64,000 nucleotides of DNA from Cryobacterium sp. Y82. GTDB lineage: Bacteria > Actinomycetota > Actinomycetes > Actinomycetales > Microbacteriaceae. The position numbers and the translations under genes are program-made. Position 1 is the stretch's first letter, and each line of letters opens with the position of its first letter. The notes beneath the pieces are model-generated. The model had not been told where the DNA came from. It saw only the letters and a program-made list of their open reading frames with translations, and searched no databases. Positions 17,551-26,083 of this stretch are shown piece after piece. Location: contig NZ_PJJJ01000026.1 in NCBI RefSeq assembly GCF_002929495.1, forward strand, positions 75,778 to 139,777, read 5' to 3'.

Positions 17551-18806
17551 GCCTCGCCGATATTCCCGCCGCACTCGACGCCCTGCGCCTCGGCCGACCG
17601 GTCATCGTCGCCGACGACGAGGGCCGCGAAAACGAGGGTGACGTCATCATCTCGGCCCAGCTCGCTACCCAGGAATGGATCGCCTGGACCGTGCGCTACT
17701 CCTCCGGTTTCATCTGCGCGCCGATGACCAACGAGCTTGCCGACCGGCTCGATCTGCCGGTGATGGTCGTGAACAACGAAGATCCGCTCGGCACCAACTA
17801 CACGGTGAGCGTCGACGCCGCCGACCGACTGTCTACCGGGATCAGCGCTGCTGACCGCGCCCACACCCTGCGGGTGCTCGCCGACCCCGCGTCGGCACCG
17901 GCGAGCCTGCACCGCCCCGGCCACATCCTGCCACTGCGTGCCAAAGACGGCGGTGTGCGCGAGCGCGGCGGCCATACCGAAGCCGGTGTCGACCTGATGA
18001 AACTGGCCGGTCTGGTTCCCGTCGCGGCGATCGCCGAAATCGTCGGCGAAGACGGTGAGATGATGCGCCTCCCCGGCTTACTCGAACTCGGCGAGCGCGA
18101 GGGTCTGCTCGTGATCACGATCAAAGACCTGATCAGCTACCTCAATGAGCTTCACCCGAATGAAGCCCTACCGACGATCATGCCGCTCACCGAGGCACCA
18201 CGGGTCGACTTCGAGGTAGAGACCACGGTGCCCACCCGGCACGGCGCTTTCCGGGTACGCGCATACCGGGACCGCTCGACCGGCGCCGACCATGTCGCTC
18301 TCGTGGCGGGCACCCCGGTCGACGGCGCCATCGTGCGGGTGCACTCCGAGTGCCTCACCGGCGAAGCCTTCGGCTCGCTCAAGTGTGAGTGCGGACCGCA
18401 GCTGACTGCTTCGCTCGACATCATCCAGGCGGAGGGCGGCGTGGTCGTCTATCTGCGCGGCCAGGAGGGCCGCGGCATCGGCCTCATCAACAAGCTGCGG
18501 GCCTATGCACTGCAGGAAGACGGCATGGACACCCTGGACGCCAACCTGGCGCTGGGTCTGCCCGGTGACAGCCGCGACTATGGCGCGGCCACAAGCATTT
18601 TGCACGATCTGGGATTGCGCGAGGTACGACTGCTGACCAACAATCCTGAAAAAGTGCGCCAGCTCGAGCTGCACGGCATCACCGTGACCGAGCGTGTACC
18701 GCTTGTCGTGGGCATCGGGGAGTTCAACGAGGAGTACGTTGCTACCAAACGTGACCGGATGGGGCATCATATCTCCAACATCGAAATCATGAATGGAATC
18801 GCCTAA
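17547..18806 (+). CDS. ribBA: Bifunctional DHBP synthase / GTP cyclohydrolase II
   Basis: A 419-aa fusion. The N-terminal half makes 3,4-dihydroxy-2-butanone 4-phosphate from ribulose 5-phosphate, with the acidic loop [10 protein letters not shown] (about residues 24-33) and GHTEAGVDL. The C-terminal half is GTP cyclohydrolase II, with zinc ligands Cys269, Cys280 and Cys282 ([17 protein letters not shown]), the catalytic [11 protein letters not shown] block and TNNPEKV. Both precursors of riboflavin therefore come from one protein. It overlaps ribE by 4 nt and ribH by 1 nt, so the whole set is a tight operon under the FMN riboswitch. Confidence 0.96.
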   Translation: MSLADIPAALDALRLGRPVIVADDEGRENEGDVIISAQLATQEWIAWTVRYSSGFICAPMTNELADRLDLPVMVVNNEDPLGTNYTVSVDAADRLSTGISAADRAHTLRVLADPASAPASLHRPGHILPLRAKDGGVRERGGHTEAGVDLMKLAGLVPVAAIAEIVGEDGEMMRLPGLLELGEREGLLVITIKDLISYLNELHPNEALPTIMPLTEAPRVDFEVETTVPTRHGAFRVRAYRDRSTGADHVALVAGTPVDGAIVRVHSECLTGEAFGSLKCECGPQLTASLDIIQAEGGVVVYLRGQEGRGIGLINKLRAYALQEDGMDTLDANLALGLPGDSRDYGAATSILHDLGLREVRLLTNNPEKVRQLELHGITVTERVPLVVGIGEFNEEYVATKRDRMGHHISNIEIMNGIA

Positions 18807-19282
18807 TGGCTGGAACAGGACCAACAATCTCGGTCGACGCCGCGGGCCTGCGGGTCGTCATCGTGGCAGGTCTTTGGCACGACGTGATCACCGACGGTCT
18901 CATCGCCGGTGCCACCCGAGTACTTGAAGAAAGCAACGCCGAGTTCTCGCTCGTGCGGGTACCGGGCAGCTTCGAACTGCCCGTCACCTGCAAGGTCGCC
19001 CTGGACAGCGGGGCCGATGCTGTCGTCGCCCTCGGCGTGATCATTCGCGGCGGCACCCCCCACTTCGATTTCGTGTCGAATGCGGCAACGGATGGCCTCA
19101 CCCGGGTCGCACTCGACACCGGCAAGCCGGTTGGCTTTGGGGTGCTGACGCTGGACGATGAGCAACAGGGTCTCGACCGGGCCGGACTGCCCGGTTCGAA
19201 GGAAGACAAGGGCGCGGAGGCAGCATCCGCTGCTCTGGCCACCGCACTCGTGCTGCAGGAGCTACGCGGACACATCGGGTAA
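18806..19282 (+). CDS. ribH: 6,7-dimethyl-8-ribityllumazine synthase
   Basis: Encodes 158 aa. The family blocks are all visible: [41 protein letters not shown] and [14 protein letters not shown]. It condenses the RibA/D product with the RibB product to give lumazine, the substrate of RibE, and family members form icosahedral or pentameric shells. The first residue of the usual aromatic pair is Leu-Trp here. ATG 18806 overlaps the ribBA stop by one base. It is the last gene of the riboflavin operon. Confidence 0.96.
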   Translation: MAGTGPTISVDAAGLRVVIVAGLWHDVITDGLIAGATRVLEESNAEFSLVRVPGSFELPVTCKVALDSGADAVVALGVIIRGGTPHFDFVSNAATDGLTRVALDTGKPVGFGVLTLDDEQQGLDRAGLPGSKEDKGAEAASAALATALVLQELRGHIG

Positions 19283-19315
19283 CCGCGGCTGCGTTTGAGT
19301 CCCTAGGCTGAACGC

Positions 19316-19672
19316 ATGGACCTTCTACGCAACATTCTGCTCATTCTGCACTTCGTCGGCTTGGCCTCGCTGCTGGGTGGCTTCCTCGTGCAGATCAAGC
19401 CGATCATTGCCGGCAAGGGCACGATTGTCACCGCGATGTTCCACGGCGCACTGACGCAATTGGTCACCGGTCTGCTGCTCGTCGGCATCATCGAGATGGG
19501 CTCGCTCGGCCACATCGACAACGCCAAAATCGGCATCAAGCTGCTCGTTCTCATCGTTATCACCGTGCTCGTAATCGTCAATCGCAAGAAGCCGACCGTG
19601 TCGTCCCTCGTGCTGTGGGCCATCGGCGCCCTGACCTTCGCCAACGTCGTGATTGCGGTGCTCTGGAAATAA
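19316..19672 (+). CDS. Small four-helix membrane protein of unknown function
   Basis: Encodes 118 aa with four predicted transmembrane segments (about residues 4-26, 37-58, 69-88 and 93-115). A short loop between helices two and three reads GSLGHIDNAKIG and a basic NRKKP turn lies before helix four. Similar short hydrophobic proteins are common in actinobacteria, but I do not recognise a named family with confidence. It lies 33 nt after ribH in the same direction and could be read through from the riboflavin operon. No cofactor-binding motif is seen. Confidence 0.75.
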   Translation: MDLLRNILLILHFVGLASLLGGFLVQIKPIIAGKGTIVTAMFHGALTQLVTGLLLVGIIEMGSLGHIDNAKIGIKLLVLIVITVLVIVNRKKPTVSSLVLWAIGALTFANVVIAVLWK

Positions 19673-19825
19673 CCGGTCTCGAAGGCGATAGCCCCGGGGT
19701 AAAGTCAGATGGTGTCCCCTACACGCGGCCACACCACTATTCGTGCGTAAACGCTTCCGCGGGAAGTCAGATCGACTTGCGGGTTTCGTCGGCGCCCAGC
19801 CACCTTTGCGGAGCGTTCCACCCTC

Positions 19826-21178
19826 ATGACTACAACCACAGCGTCAGTTTCGACGCCGACCACGCCTCTCAATCCGAAGAGCCGCGTCATTATGGCGAGC
19901 CTCATCGGCACGACCATCGAGTTCTACGACTTCTACGTCTACGCCACGGCCGCCGTGCTCGTTTTTCCACACCTGTTCTTTCCGACGGGCAACGAGACCA
20001 CTGCGCTGCTCGCTTCCTTCGCCGTCTTCGGCGCCGCCATGGTCGCCCGCCCGATCGGCGCGCTGTTCTTCGGCCACTTCGGTGACCGCAAGGGACGAAA
20101 GGCCACCCTGGTCGGCGCGCTGCTCACGATGGGCATCGCAACGTTCTTGATCGGCCTGCTGCCGACCTACGACATGATCGGCTGGTGGGCGCCGTTCATG
20201 CTCGTCCTCCTGCGTCTCGCGCAGGGTTTCGCCCTCGGCGGGGAGTGGAGTGGCGCGGCCCTGGTCGCAACCGAGAACGCACCCGTCGGCAAGCGTGCCT
20301 GGTACGGCACCTTCCCACAGGTCGGCGCACCGCTCGGCTTCATCATCGCCAACGGCCTGTTTCTCGCCCTTGCCCTCGCCCTTCCGTCGACCGACCCGAC
20401 CCGTCCCTCAGAGGCGTTCCTCGAATGGGCCTGGCGCATCCCGTTCCTGTTCTCGGCCGTCATGGTCATCATCGGACTCTGGGTGCGTCTGCGCCTGGTG
20501 GAGAGCGAAGTCTTCACCAAGGTCGTCAAAGCCGACCGGGTCGAGAAGCTGCCGCTCGCGGCCGTGTTCAAGTCCAACTGGCGCGAACTCATCCTCGGCA
20601 CGTTCATCATGCTCGCGACCTACGTGCTGTTTTACCTGATGACCACGTTCACGCTCGGCTACGGCCGGGCCGCGACGGATGCCCTGGTTCCGGGACTCGG
20701 CTTCAGCTACAACAACTTCATTCTCATGATGATTCTCGGCGTCGTGTTCTTTGGAATCTTCACCCTCGCCTCTGGACCCTGGGCGGACAAGCACGGACGG
20801 CGTAAGACACTCATCATCGTGACCCTGGCCATCATCGTGTTCGGTGCGCTGTTCGTGCCGCTGCTCGGCGCCGGCTTCCCCGGCGTGATGCTGTTTCTCA
20901 TCGTCGGCTTCTCGCTGATGGGGATGACCTTCGGCCCGATGGGCGCGCTGCTGCCCGAACTGTTTCCGACCAGCGTGCGCTACACCGGCTCAGCTTTCGC
21001 CTACAACATGAGTTCAATCCTCGGCGCAGCCGTCGCCCCGTTCATCGCCATCTGGCTGTGGACCCTCGGTGAGGGAAGCCCGTTCTGGGTCGGCATTTAT
21101 CTCTCGGTCATGGCTGTCATCACACTGATCGCGCTTCTGTTGAGCCGAGAAACCAAGGATCTCGACCTGCAACGCTAA
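19826..21178 (+). CDS. MFS transporter, metabolite:H+ symporter (MHS) family
   Basis: A 450-aa transporter with 12 predicted helices. The start GTTIEFYDFYVYA in helix one and FGHFGDRKGRKATL in the helix 2-3 loop are hallmarks of the MHS family (KgtP, ProP, ShiA relatives). GFALGGEWSGAALVATENAP in helix five is another. Such proteins import small organic acids or osmolytes with protons. Nothing in the neighbourhood fixes the substrate. It resembles the second MHS gene at 47773 in length and motifs but differs clearly in sequence. It ends at a strong bidirectional hairpin. Confidence 0.9.
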   Translation: MTTTTASVSTPTTPLNPKSRVIMASLIGTTIEFYDFYVYATAAVLVFPHLFFPTGNETTALLASFAVFGAAMVARPIGALFFGHFGDRKGRKATLVGALLTMGIATFLIGLLPTYDMIGWWAPFMLVLLRLAQGFALGGEWSGAALVATENAPVGKRAWYGTFPQVGAPLGFIIANGLFLALALALPSTDPTRPSEAFLEWAWRIPFLFSAVMVIIGLWVRLRLVESEVFTKVVKADRVEKLPLAAVFKSNWRELILGTFIMLATYVLFYLMTTFTLGYGRAATDALVPGLGFSYNNFILMMILGVVFFGIFTLASGPWADKHGRRKTLIIVTLAIIVFGALFVPLLGAGFPGVMLFLIVGFSLMGMTFGPMGALLPELFPTSVRYTGSAFAYNMSSILGAAVAPFIAIWLWTLGEGSPFWVGIYLSVMAVITLIALLLSRETKDLDLQR

Positions 21179-21193
21179 CGGATTGGTTTTAAG

Positions 21194-21242
21194 AGCGGGA
21201 AAATTGTTGCCTCGAGATACTTCCGGCAACGATTTTCCCGCT
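21194..21242. terminator. Long bidirectional terminator between convergent genes
   Basis: An 18-bp stem pairs 21194-21211 (begins AGCGGGAAAATTG) with 21225-21242, with only one G:T-type mismatch around a 13-nt loop. The arms are A-rich and T-rich at their bases, so it can act in both directions. It lies 15 nt after the MHS stop and 9 nt beyond the stop of the ABC permease on the other strand. Confidence 0.88.
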
Positions 21243-21250
21243 TTCGCGCG

Positions 21251-22090
21251 TTAGTCGAGGAATAGTGCGCGCAGGCGGCGCGTGGTCAAAACCAGACCGA
21301 TGATGATCATCACTACGTAGTAGAGCACGTGCCAGAGCAGACCCGGGTCGATCTGCCCGGTGGTCAAAGCACGCACCAGCTCGACGCCGTGCCAGAGCGG
21401 CAATGCCTGGATCACGTACTGGATACCCGCCGGGTAGACGCTGAGCGGATAAAACGTAGCCGAGAACAGAAACATCGGCAGCAACACGAAGTTGATCCAG
21501 TCCATCTGCTGGAATGTCTTCATGTAGCTCGTGACCGCCATGCCCACGCTCGCGAAACCAAACGCGATGAGGAGCACCGCGGGCAATGCGACCAGCGCCC
21601 ACCACGACAGATTGAGTCCAAGCGCCTGCATGACGAGCAGGAATCCGGTCGCGTAGAGCAGCCCGCGCAGCAGGGCGAGCGAGATCTCGCCCAGCGCTAC
21701 GTCGAGCGGGCCGAGCGACGTGGACAGCATGCCCTCGTAGAGCTTGGCGAACTGCATTTTAAAGAACACGTTCCAGGTTGAATCGTAGATCGCACCGTTC
21801 ATCGCGGCGACGGCGAGCAGGGCCGGAGCAATGAACGCCGCGTAGGTCACCTGAGTGCCGTCAGCGGTCTGCACCTGGCCGATCAGGGCTCCGAGGCCGA
21901 GGCCCATTGACAACAGGTAAAAGATGGGCTCGACGAATCCGCTGACCACCACGAGCGAATTAGTGCTGCGTGTGGCCCGCCAGCCGCGCGCCATCACACT
22001 GCGCGCGTTGCCGACATACAGACTGCCAAATGGTCGGGGCGAGCGAGCGGATGCCGCGATCGTCGACGGGGAGAGCTGCGGCCCGGTCAT
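21251..22090 (-). CDS. ABC-2 type transporter permease
   Basis: Encodes 279 aa with six hydrophobic segments typical of DrrB-like exporters. The C-terminal part carries the ABC-2 signature (LLPMFLFSATFYPLSVYPAGIQ, then LPLWHGVELVRAL). I set the start at ATG 22090, which overlaps the stop of the upstream permease (ATGA); the frame is open farther upstream but without family similarity. With the neighbouring permease and ATPase it forms an exporter of unknown cargo. The two permeases are about equal in length and probably form a heterodimer. Confidence 0.88.
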   Translation of the reverse strand: MTGPQLSPSTIAASARSPRPFGSLYVGNARSVMARGWRATRSTNSLVVVSGFVEPIFYLLSMGLGLGALIGQVQTADGTQVTYAAFIAPALLAVAAMNGAIYDSTWNVFFKMQFAKLYEGMLSTSLGPLDVALGEISLALLRGLLYATGFLLVMQALGLNLSWWALVALPAVLLIAFGFASVGMAVTSYMKTFQQMDWINFVLLPMFLFSATFYPLSVYPAGIQYVIQALPLWHGVELVRALTTGQIDPGLLWHVLYYVVMIIIGLVLTTRRLRALFLD

Positions 22091-22950
22091 TTGTTCAACC
22101 GGCGCACGGTAATACGGCGCGCCCAGATCCAGCCGATGGTCAACAGGGCGGCGAGGTAGAGCACGTGCACCAGACTCAGCCAGATCGGCTCCGGCAGGCC
22201 GTAGGCGAAGACGCGAGAGAGCTCCGTGCCGTGCCAGAGCGGCGAGATCCAACCGATCCAGTGCAGGTACGGTGGCAGCACGTCGAGCGGAAAGAACGTG
22301 CCCGAGAACAGGGTCATCGGTAAAATCACGAAGCGTTGCACCATGGCGAGCTGACCGGTGTCGTCCTTGAGGGTGGCCGTGTAGGCCATGACGAGCGCGC
22401 CGAAGGCGAGGCCGGTGAGCAGCGCCACCAGCACGGCCACGAATCCGAGCGCACCGGGTACTGCCCCGAAGGCCAGCATAAAGATGTAGAAAATTGTGCA
22501 GGTGAGCAGCATGCGCGCGGCGACCGAGATGACGATGCCGTTGATGATCTGGCCGGGTTGTATGGAACTCGCGTTCATACCGAAAAAGGTCGGGTTCCAC
22601 TTGAAACCGAGCATGATCGGGTAGGTGAACTCCTCAGCGGCCACGGCGATCGCACTGCTCGCCAGCAGCGCCGGCGCCAAAAAAGCGAGATAGCTCACCC
22701 CGGTGACGGCGTCATTCCCGAGATTGCCGTCCACCAGGCTGGCCAGGCCGACGCCCATCGCATAAAGGTAGACGAGCGGGCTGCCGACCGCGGTGAAGAG
22801 CACGGTCTGGGTATACGACCGCATCACCCGGAACCGGTGCTCGGCCACGTACCAGGAGCCATAACGCCGGGTGCGCGCCGCCGCCGCGACGGCCGCGGCC
22901 AGAGTCTGTGAGCGGATGCTGTCGCTCACGCCGTGCTGAAAGTTGCTCAT
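22087..22950 (-). CDS. ABC-2 type transporter permease
   Basis: Encodes 287 aa. Six membrane segments are visible, with the ABC-2 motif LPMTLFSGTFFPLDVLPPYL followed by SPLWHGTELSRVF near the C-terminus, closely paralleling the next gene. It overlaps the ATPase gene before it and the second permease after it by 4 nt each, so the three are surely co-translated. The DrrA/DrrB class exports hydrophobic compounds such as drugs, lipids or polysaccharide precursors; the substrate here is unknown. Confidence 0.88.
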   Translation of the reverse strand: MSNFQHGVSDSIRSQTLAAAVAAAARTRRYGSWYVAEHRFRVMRSYTQTVLFTAVGSPLVYLYAMGVGLASLVDGNLGNDAVTGVSYLAFLAPALLASSAIAVAAEEFTYPIMLGFKWNPTFFGMNASSIQPGQIINGIVISVAARMLLTCTIFYIFMLAFGAVPGALGFVAVLVALLTGLAFGALVMAYTATLKDDTGQLAMVQRFVILPMTLFSGTFFPLDVLPPYLHWIGWISPLWHGTELSRVFAYGLPEPIWLSLVHVLYLAALLTIGWIWARRITVRRLNK

Positions 22951-23888
22951 TCGATCAAATTCCGGCCGGTGAGACGCAGGAACACGTCTTCAAGGCTTGC
23001 GCGGCGTACGAGGCTGGTGATCGGGTGAAGGCCGGCCGCGGACATCCGTTCTAATTCGTATTCACCGCTGTCGCTGTAGACCAGGATGCGGTCGGGCAGC
23101 ACGTCGACCCGCTCACCGTAGCCCTGGATGCGACCGGCGACCTCGGCATTCTGGGTAGAACCGAAGCGCACTTCGAGTACTTCACGCGAGGAATAGCGGC
23201 GAATGAGGTCGGCCGGCGAACCCTCGGCCATGATGCGACCCTTATCGACGACGACGAGGCGGTCGCAGAGTTGTTCGGCTTCGTCCATGTAGTGGGTGGT
23301 GAGAAGCAGAGTCGTGCCCTGTTCCTTGAGGCGGAATAAGCGGTCCCACAGAATGTGGCGCGCCTGCGGGTCGAGGCCGGTCGTCGGTTCGTCGAGCAGC
23401 AGGATGCGCGGGTCGTTGATGAGGGCCCTCGCGATAGTGAGGCGGCGTTTCATACCGCCAGAGAGGTCGTCAACCTTGGCGCCGGCTTTGTCGGCAAGTT
23501 GGGCGAATTCGAGCAGTTCGTCGGCGCGGCGGGCGACGCGGGCGCGTGGCAGCCCGAAGTAGCGGCCGTAAACCAGCAGGTTCTCGCGCACCTTCAGTTC
23601 CAGGTCGAGGTTGTTTTCCTGCGGCACGACGCCGAGCTGCGAGCGAATCTCGGGACCGTAGCGATTGGGGTCGAGACCGAGCACGTCGAGGTCACCGCTG
23701 GTGCGGGTGGAGACCGCGCCGATCATGCGCATCGTCGTGGACTTGCCTGCGCCATTGGGCCCGAGCAGCCCGAAGGACTCCCCCGGCGCGACCTCAAAAC
23801 TGATGCCGTCGACAGCGACGAAATCCTTCGAATTTTTGACGGGATAACTCTTGACGAGATTCTGGGTGGCGATGACAGGCGCTGGCAC
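22947..23888 (-). CDS. ABC transporter ATP-binding protein (DrrA-like)
   Basis: A 313-aa ATPase. Walker A is GPNGAGKST (residues 43-51), the signature is LSGGMKRRL, Walker B is ILLLDEPTTGLD, and the switch His is in LLTTHYMDEAEQL. The C-terminal 80 residues form the extra DrrA-type domain. It powers the two permeases downstream, with which it overlaps by 4 nt. GAGVPQENNLD after the Q-loop is as in daunorubicin-type exporters. The start ATG 23888 faces the divergent fused exporter at 23956, leaving 67 bp for both promoters. Confidence 0.93.
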   Translation of the reverse strand: MPAPVIATQNLVKSYPVKNSKDFVAVDGISFEVAPGESFGLLGPNGAGKSTTMRMIGAVSTRTSGDLDVLGLDPNRYGPEIRSQLGVVPQENNLDLELKVRENLLVYGRYFGLPRARVARRADELLEFAQLADKAGAKVDDLSGGMKRRLTIARALINDPRILLLDEPTTGLDPQARHILWDRLFRLKEQGTTLLLTTHYMDEAEQLCDRLVVVDKGRIMAEGSPADLIRRYSSREVLEVRFGSTQNAEVAGRIQGYGERVDVLPDRILVYSDSGEYELERMSAAGLHPITSLVRRASLEDVFLRLTGRNLIE

Positions 23889-23955
23889 AGTTCTAACCTA
23901 GACCGCCCCCGCTCCAGTGGGCATGGTTCGCATCTGCGGCGGTTAAGATTTACGA

Positions 23956-25905
23956 GTGACTTCCGCTACCCGTGCGCCCGAAACCTCCGCTGCCTCCGCT
24001 TCTCCCACCGCAGTCAAGCCGCCGCGCGGCCGACGCGGTCGCCCAGCCCCCACCGGGCCGAGAGCGACGTTCAGCCAGTTGCTGCCCTACCTGTTCGAGC
24101 ACAAAAAGGTGCTCAGCGTCGTCATCGTGCTGAGCGTGCTCGGCGCTGCCGCGAGCCTGGCCCAGCCTCTGCTCGTCAGCCGAGTCATTACGATCGTGCA
24201 GGTTGGCGATCCGCTCGGATCCCTCGTCGGCCTGCTGATCGCCCTCGTAGTCATTTCGGGTTTGATCAGCGGCTACCAGCATTATCTGTTGCAGCGCACC
24301 GGCGAGGGGGTTGTGCTCTCGAGCCGCCGCAAACTGGTCGGGCGCCTGCTGCGCCTGCCGATCAGCGAGTTCGACACACGTCGCACCGGAGACCTCGTCT
24401 CTCGCGTCGGCAGCGACACCACCCTGTTGCGTGCGGTGCTCACGCAGGGCCTGGTCGAAGCCATCGGCGGATCGCTCACCTTTATCGGTGCGCTCGTGGC
24501 AATGCTCATCATCGACCCGGTATTGCTCGGCCTGACCGTGCTCGTCATCGCGGTGTCGGTGGTCACCGTTATCCTGCTCTCGCGTCGCATTCGCACCGCG
24601 AGCACAGCCGCGCAGGTCAAGGTCGGCGACCTCGCGGCCAGCGTCGAACGCGCGATCAGCGCCATCCGCACCGTCCGGGCCGCCAATGCAACCGAACGTG
24701 AAGTTGCCGTGATCGACGAGGATGCCCGCGGAGCCTGGCGCATGGGGATCAAGGTCGCCAAGATCAGCGCCCTCGTCGTGCCGATCGCCGGCATTGCAAT
24801 GCAGGTCTCCTTTCTCGTGGTGCTCGGCGTCGGCGGTTTTCGGGTCGCGAGCGACGCCATCACCATTGCCGATCTGGTCGCGTTCATTCTCTTTCTCTTC
24901 ATGATGATCATGCCGCTCGGCCAGTTCTTCGGCGCGATCACCTCGGTCAACTCCGCGCTCGGCGCGCTCGGCCGCATCCAGGAAATCATCGATCTGCCCG
25001 CCGAGGACCAGTTCGACCGCGACATCGCTCCACTCGCCATGACGGTTGGCGCCGCGAACGAAAAAGTTCGCCCCGAGGCGGCCGCAATCAGCTTCGAGGA
25101 TGTGCACTTTGGGTATGCTGCGGCGCCGGTCGAGGTTGACGCCGAAGCAGATCCTGACAGCCCAGCGACAACGGATGCTGCCGGCTCGGTCACTTCCGCC
25201 GCCCCCGCAGGCGCCGCCGAAGCCCGTTCGGTACTCAAAGGAGTCTCCTTCAATGCCCCGCGCGGGCTGCGCACGGCGCTCGTCGGGCCCAGCGGTGCCG
25301 GTAAGAGCACGATCCTCGCCCTGATCGAACGGTTCTACGACGTCACCGATGGCACTGTGCGGCTCGGCGGGCTGGACATCCGCTCGCTGGATCGCACGGC
25401 GCTCCGCTCGCAGATCGGTTACGTCGAGCAGGATGCCCCGGTACTGGCGGGATCGCTGCGCGACAACCTCACCCTGGCAACTCCTGACGCCACCGATGAC
25501 GAGTGCATCAAGGTGCTGCACGCAGTCAACCTGGGCGAGGTACTCGAACGCGACCCGGCAGGGCTCGGAGCTGCTGTCGGCGAATCGGGCGTGAAACTCT
25601 CCGGCGGCGAACGCCAGCGGCTTGCAATCGCCCGGGCGCTGCTCGCGGCTCCGCCGATTCTGCTGCTCGACGAATCCACGTCGAGCCTCGACGGCAAGAA
25701 CGAGCAGATGATGCGGGAGGCCATCGACGCCGTCGCGGCCGATCGCACGCTCATCGTGATCGCGCACCGTCTGTCGACCGTGGTCGACAGCGACCAGATC
25801 GTGGTGCTCGACCACGGCGAGGTGGTCGGCGTCGGCACCCACTCCGAGCTCGTCGTCTCGACCCCGCTCTACCGGGATCTCGCCAAGCACCAGCTGCTCG
25901 TCTAG
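23956..25905 (+). CDS. ABC transporter, fused permease/ATP-binding exporter
   Basis: A 649-aa half-transporter. A low-complexity Ala/Pro/Arg tail (residues 1-40) leads into a six-helix type I exporter domain. The nucleotide-binding domain has Walker A GPSGAGKST (about 444-452), signature LSGGERQRLAIARALL (about 548) and Walker B LLLDESTSSLD. Between the first NBD strand (FEDVHFGYA) and the Walker A strand is an unusual 40-residue insert rich in Ala, Asp and Pro (about 384-425). It should act as a dimer exporting drugs or lipids. The start is GTG 23956; it is divergent from the DrrA-like gene. Confidence 0.92.
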   Translation: MTSATRAPETSAASASPTAVKPPRGRRGRPAPTGPRATFSQLLPYLFEHKKVLSVVIVLSVLGAAASLAQPLLVSRVITIVQVGDPLGSLVGLLIALVVISGLISGYQHYLLQRTGEGVVLSSRRKLVGRLLRLPISEFDTRRTGDLVSRVGSDTTLLRAVLTQGLVEAIGGSLTFIGALVAMLIIDPVLLGLTVLVIAVSVVTVILLSRRIRTASTAAQVKVGDLAASVERAISAIRTVRAANATEREVAVIDEDARGAWRMGIKVAKISALVVPIAGIAMQVSFLVVLGVGGFRVASDAITIADLVAFILFLFMMIMPLGQFFGAITSVNSALGALGRIQEIIDLPAEDQFDRDIAPLAMTVGAANEKVRPEAAAISFEDVHFGYAAAPVEVDAEADPDSPATTDAAGSVTSAAPAGAAEARSVLKGVSFNAPRGLRTALVGPSGAGKSTILALIERFYDVTDGTVRLGGLDIRSLDRTALRSQIGYVEQDAPVLAGSLRDNLTLATPDATDDECIKVLHAVNLGEVLERDPAGLGAAVGESGVKLSGGERQRLAIARALLAAPPILLLDESTSSLDGKNEQMMREAIDAVAADRTLIVIAHRLSTVVDSDQIVVLDHGEVVGVGTHSELVVSTPLYRDLAKHQLLV

Positions 25906-25937
25906 CGCGGCCTGCCAGTACTATTGCCGGTCAATGT

Positions 25938-25979
25938 GCGACACGCCGGGCAAACGGCACTGAGGTGACGGCGTGTCGC
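25938..25979 (+). terminator. Hairpin after the fused ABC exporter
   Basis: GCGACACGCCG (25938-25948) pairs perfectly with CGGCGTGTCGC (25969-25979) around a 20-nt loop, 33 nt after the stop codon. It is followed by GAAAT rather than a T-run, so termination efficiency on the plus strand is uncertain. Confidence 0.55.
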
Positions 25980-26036
25980 GAAATCTACCGGCGTTACGTA
26001 CGCCGATAGCGCAGAGTCAGCAGCTGGCACGACGCG

Positions 26037-26069
26037 AATGGCCCCGCCACGGGAGGTGACGAGGCCATT
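26037..26069 (-). terminator. Hairpin downstream of pckG
   Basis: AATGGCC (26037-26043) pairs with GGCCATT (26063-26069) around a 19-nt loop that can itself fold. It lies 15 nt past the pckG stop on the minus strand. No clear T-run follows, so the assignment is moderate. Confidence 0.45.
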
Positions 26070-26083
26070 TGCGCGGTACGAAA

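Noticed and set aside
23355..24701. A 448-codon plus-strand frame spanning the DrrA-like gene and the start of the fused exporter
   Set aside because: It overlaps two well-supported ABC genes in other frames and its translation is Arg/Ala/Pro/His-rich shadow sequence.
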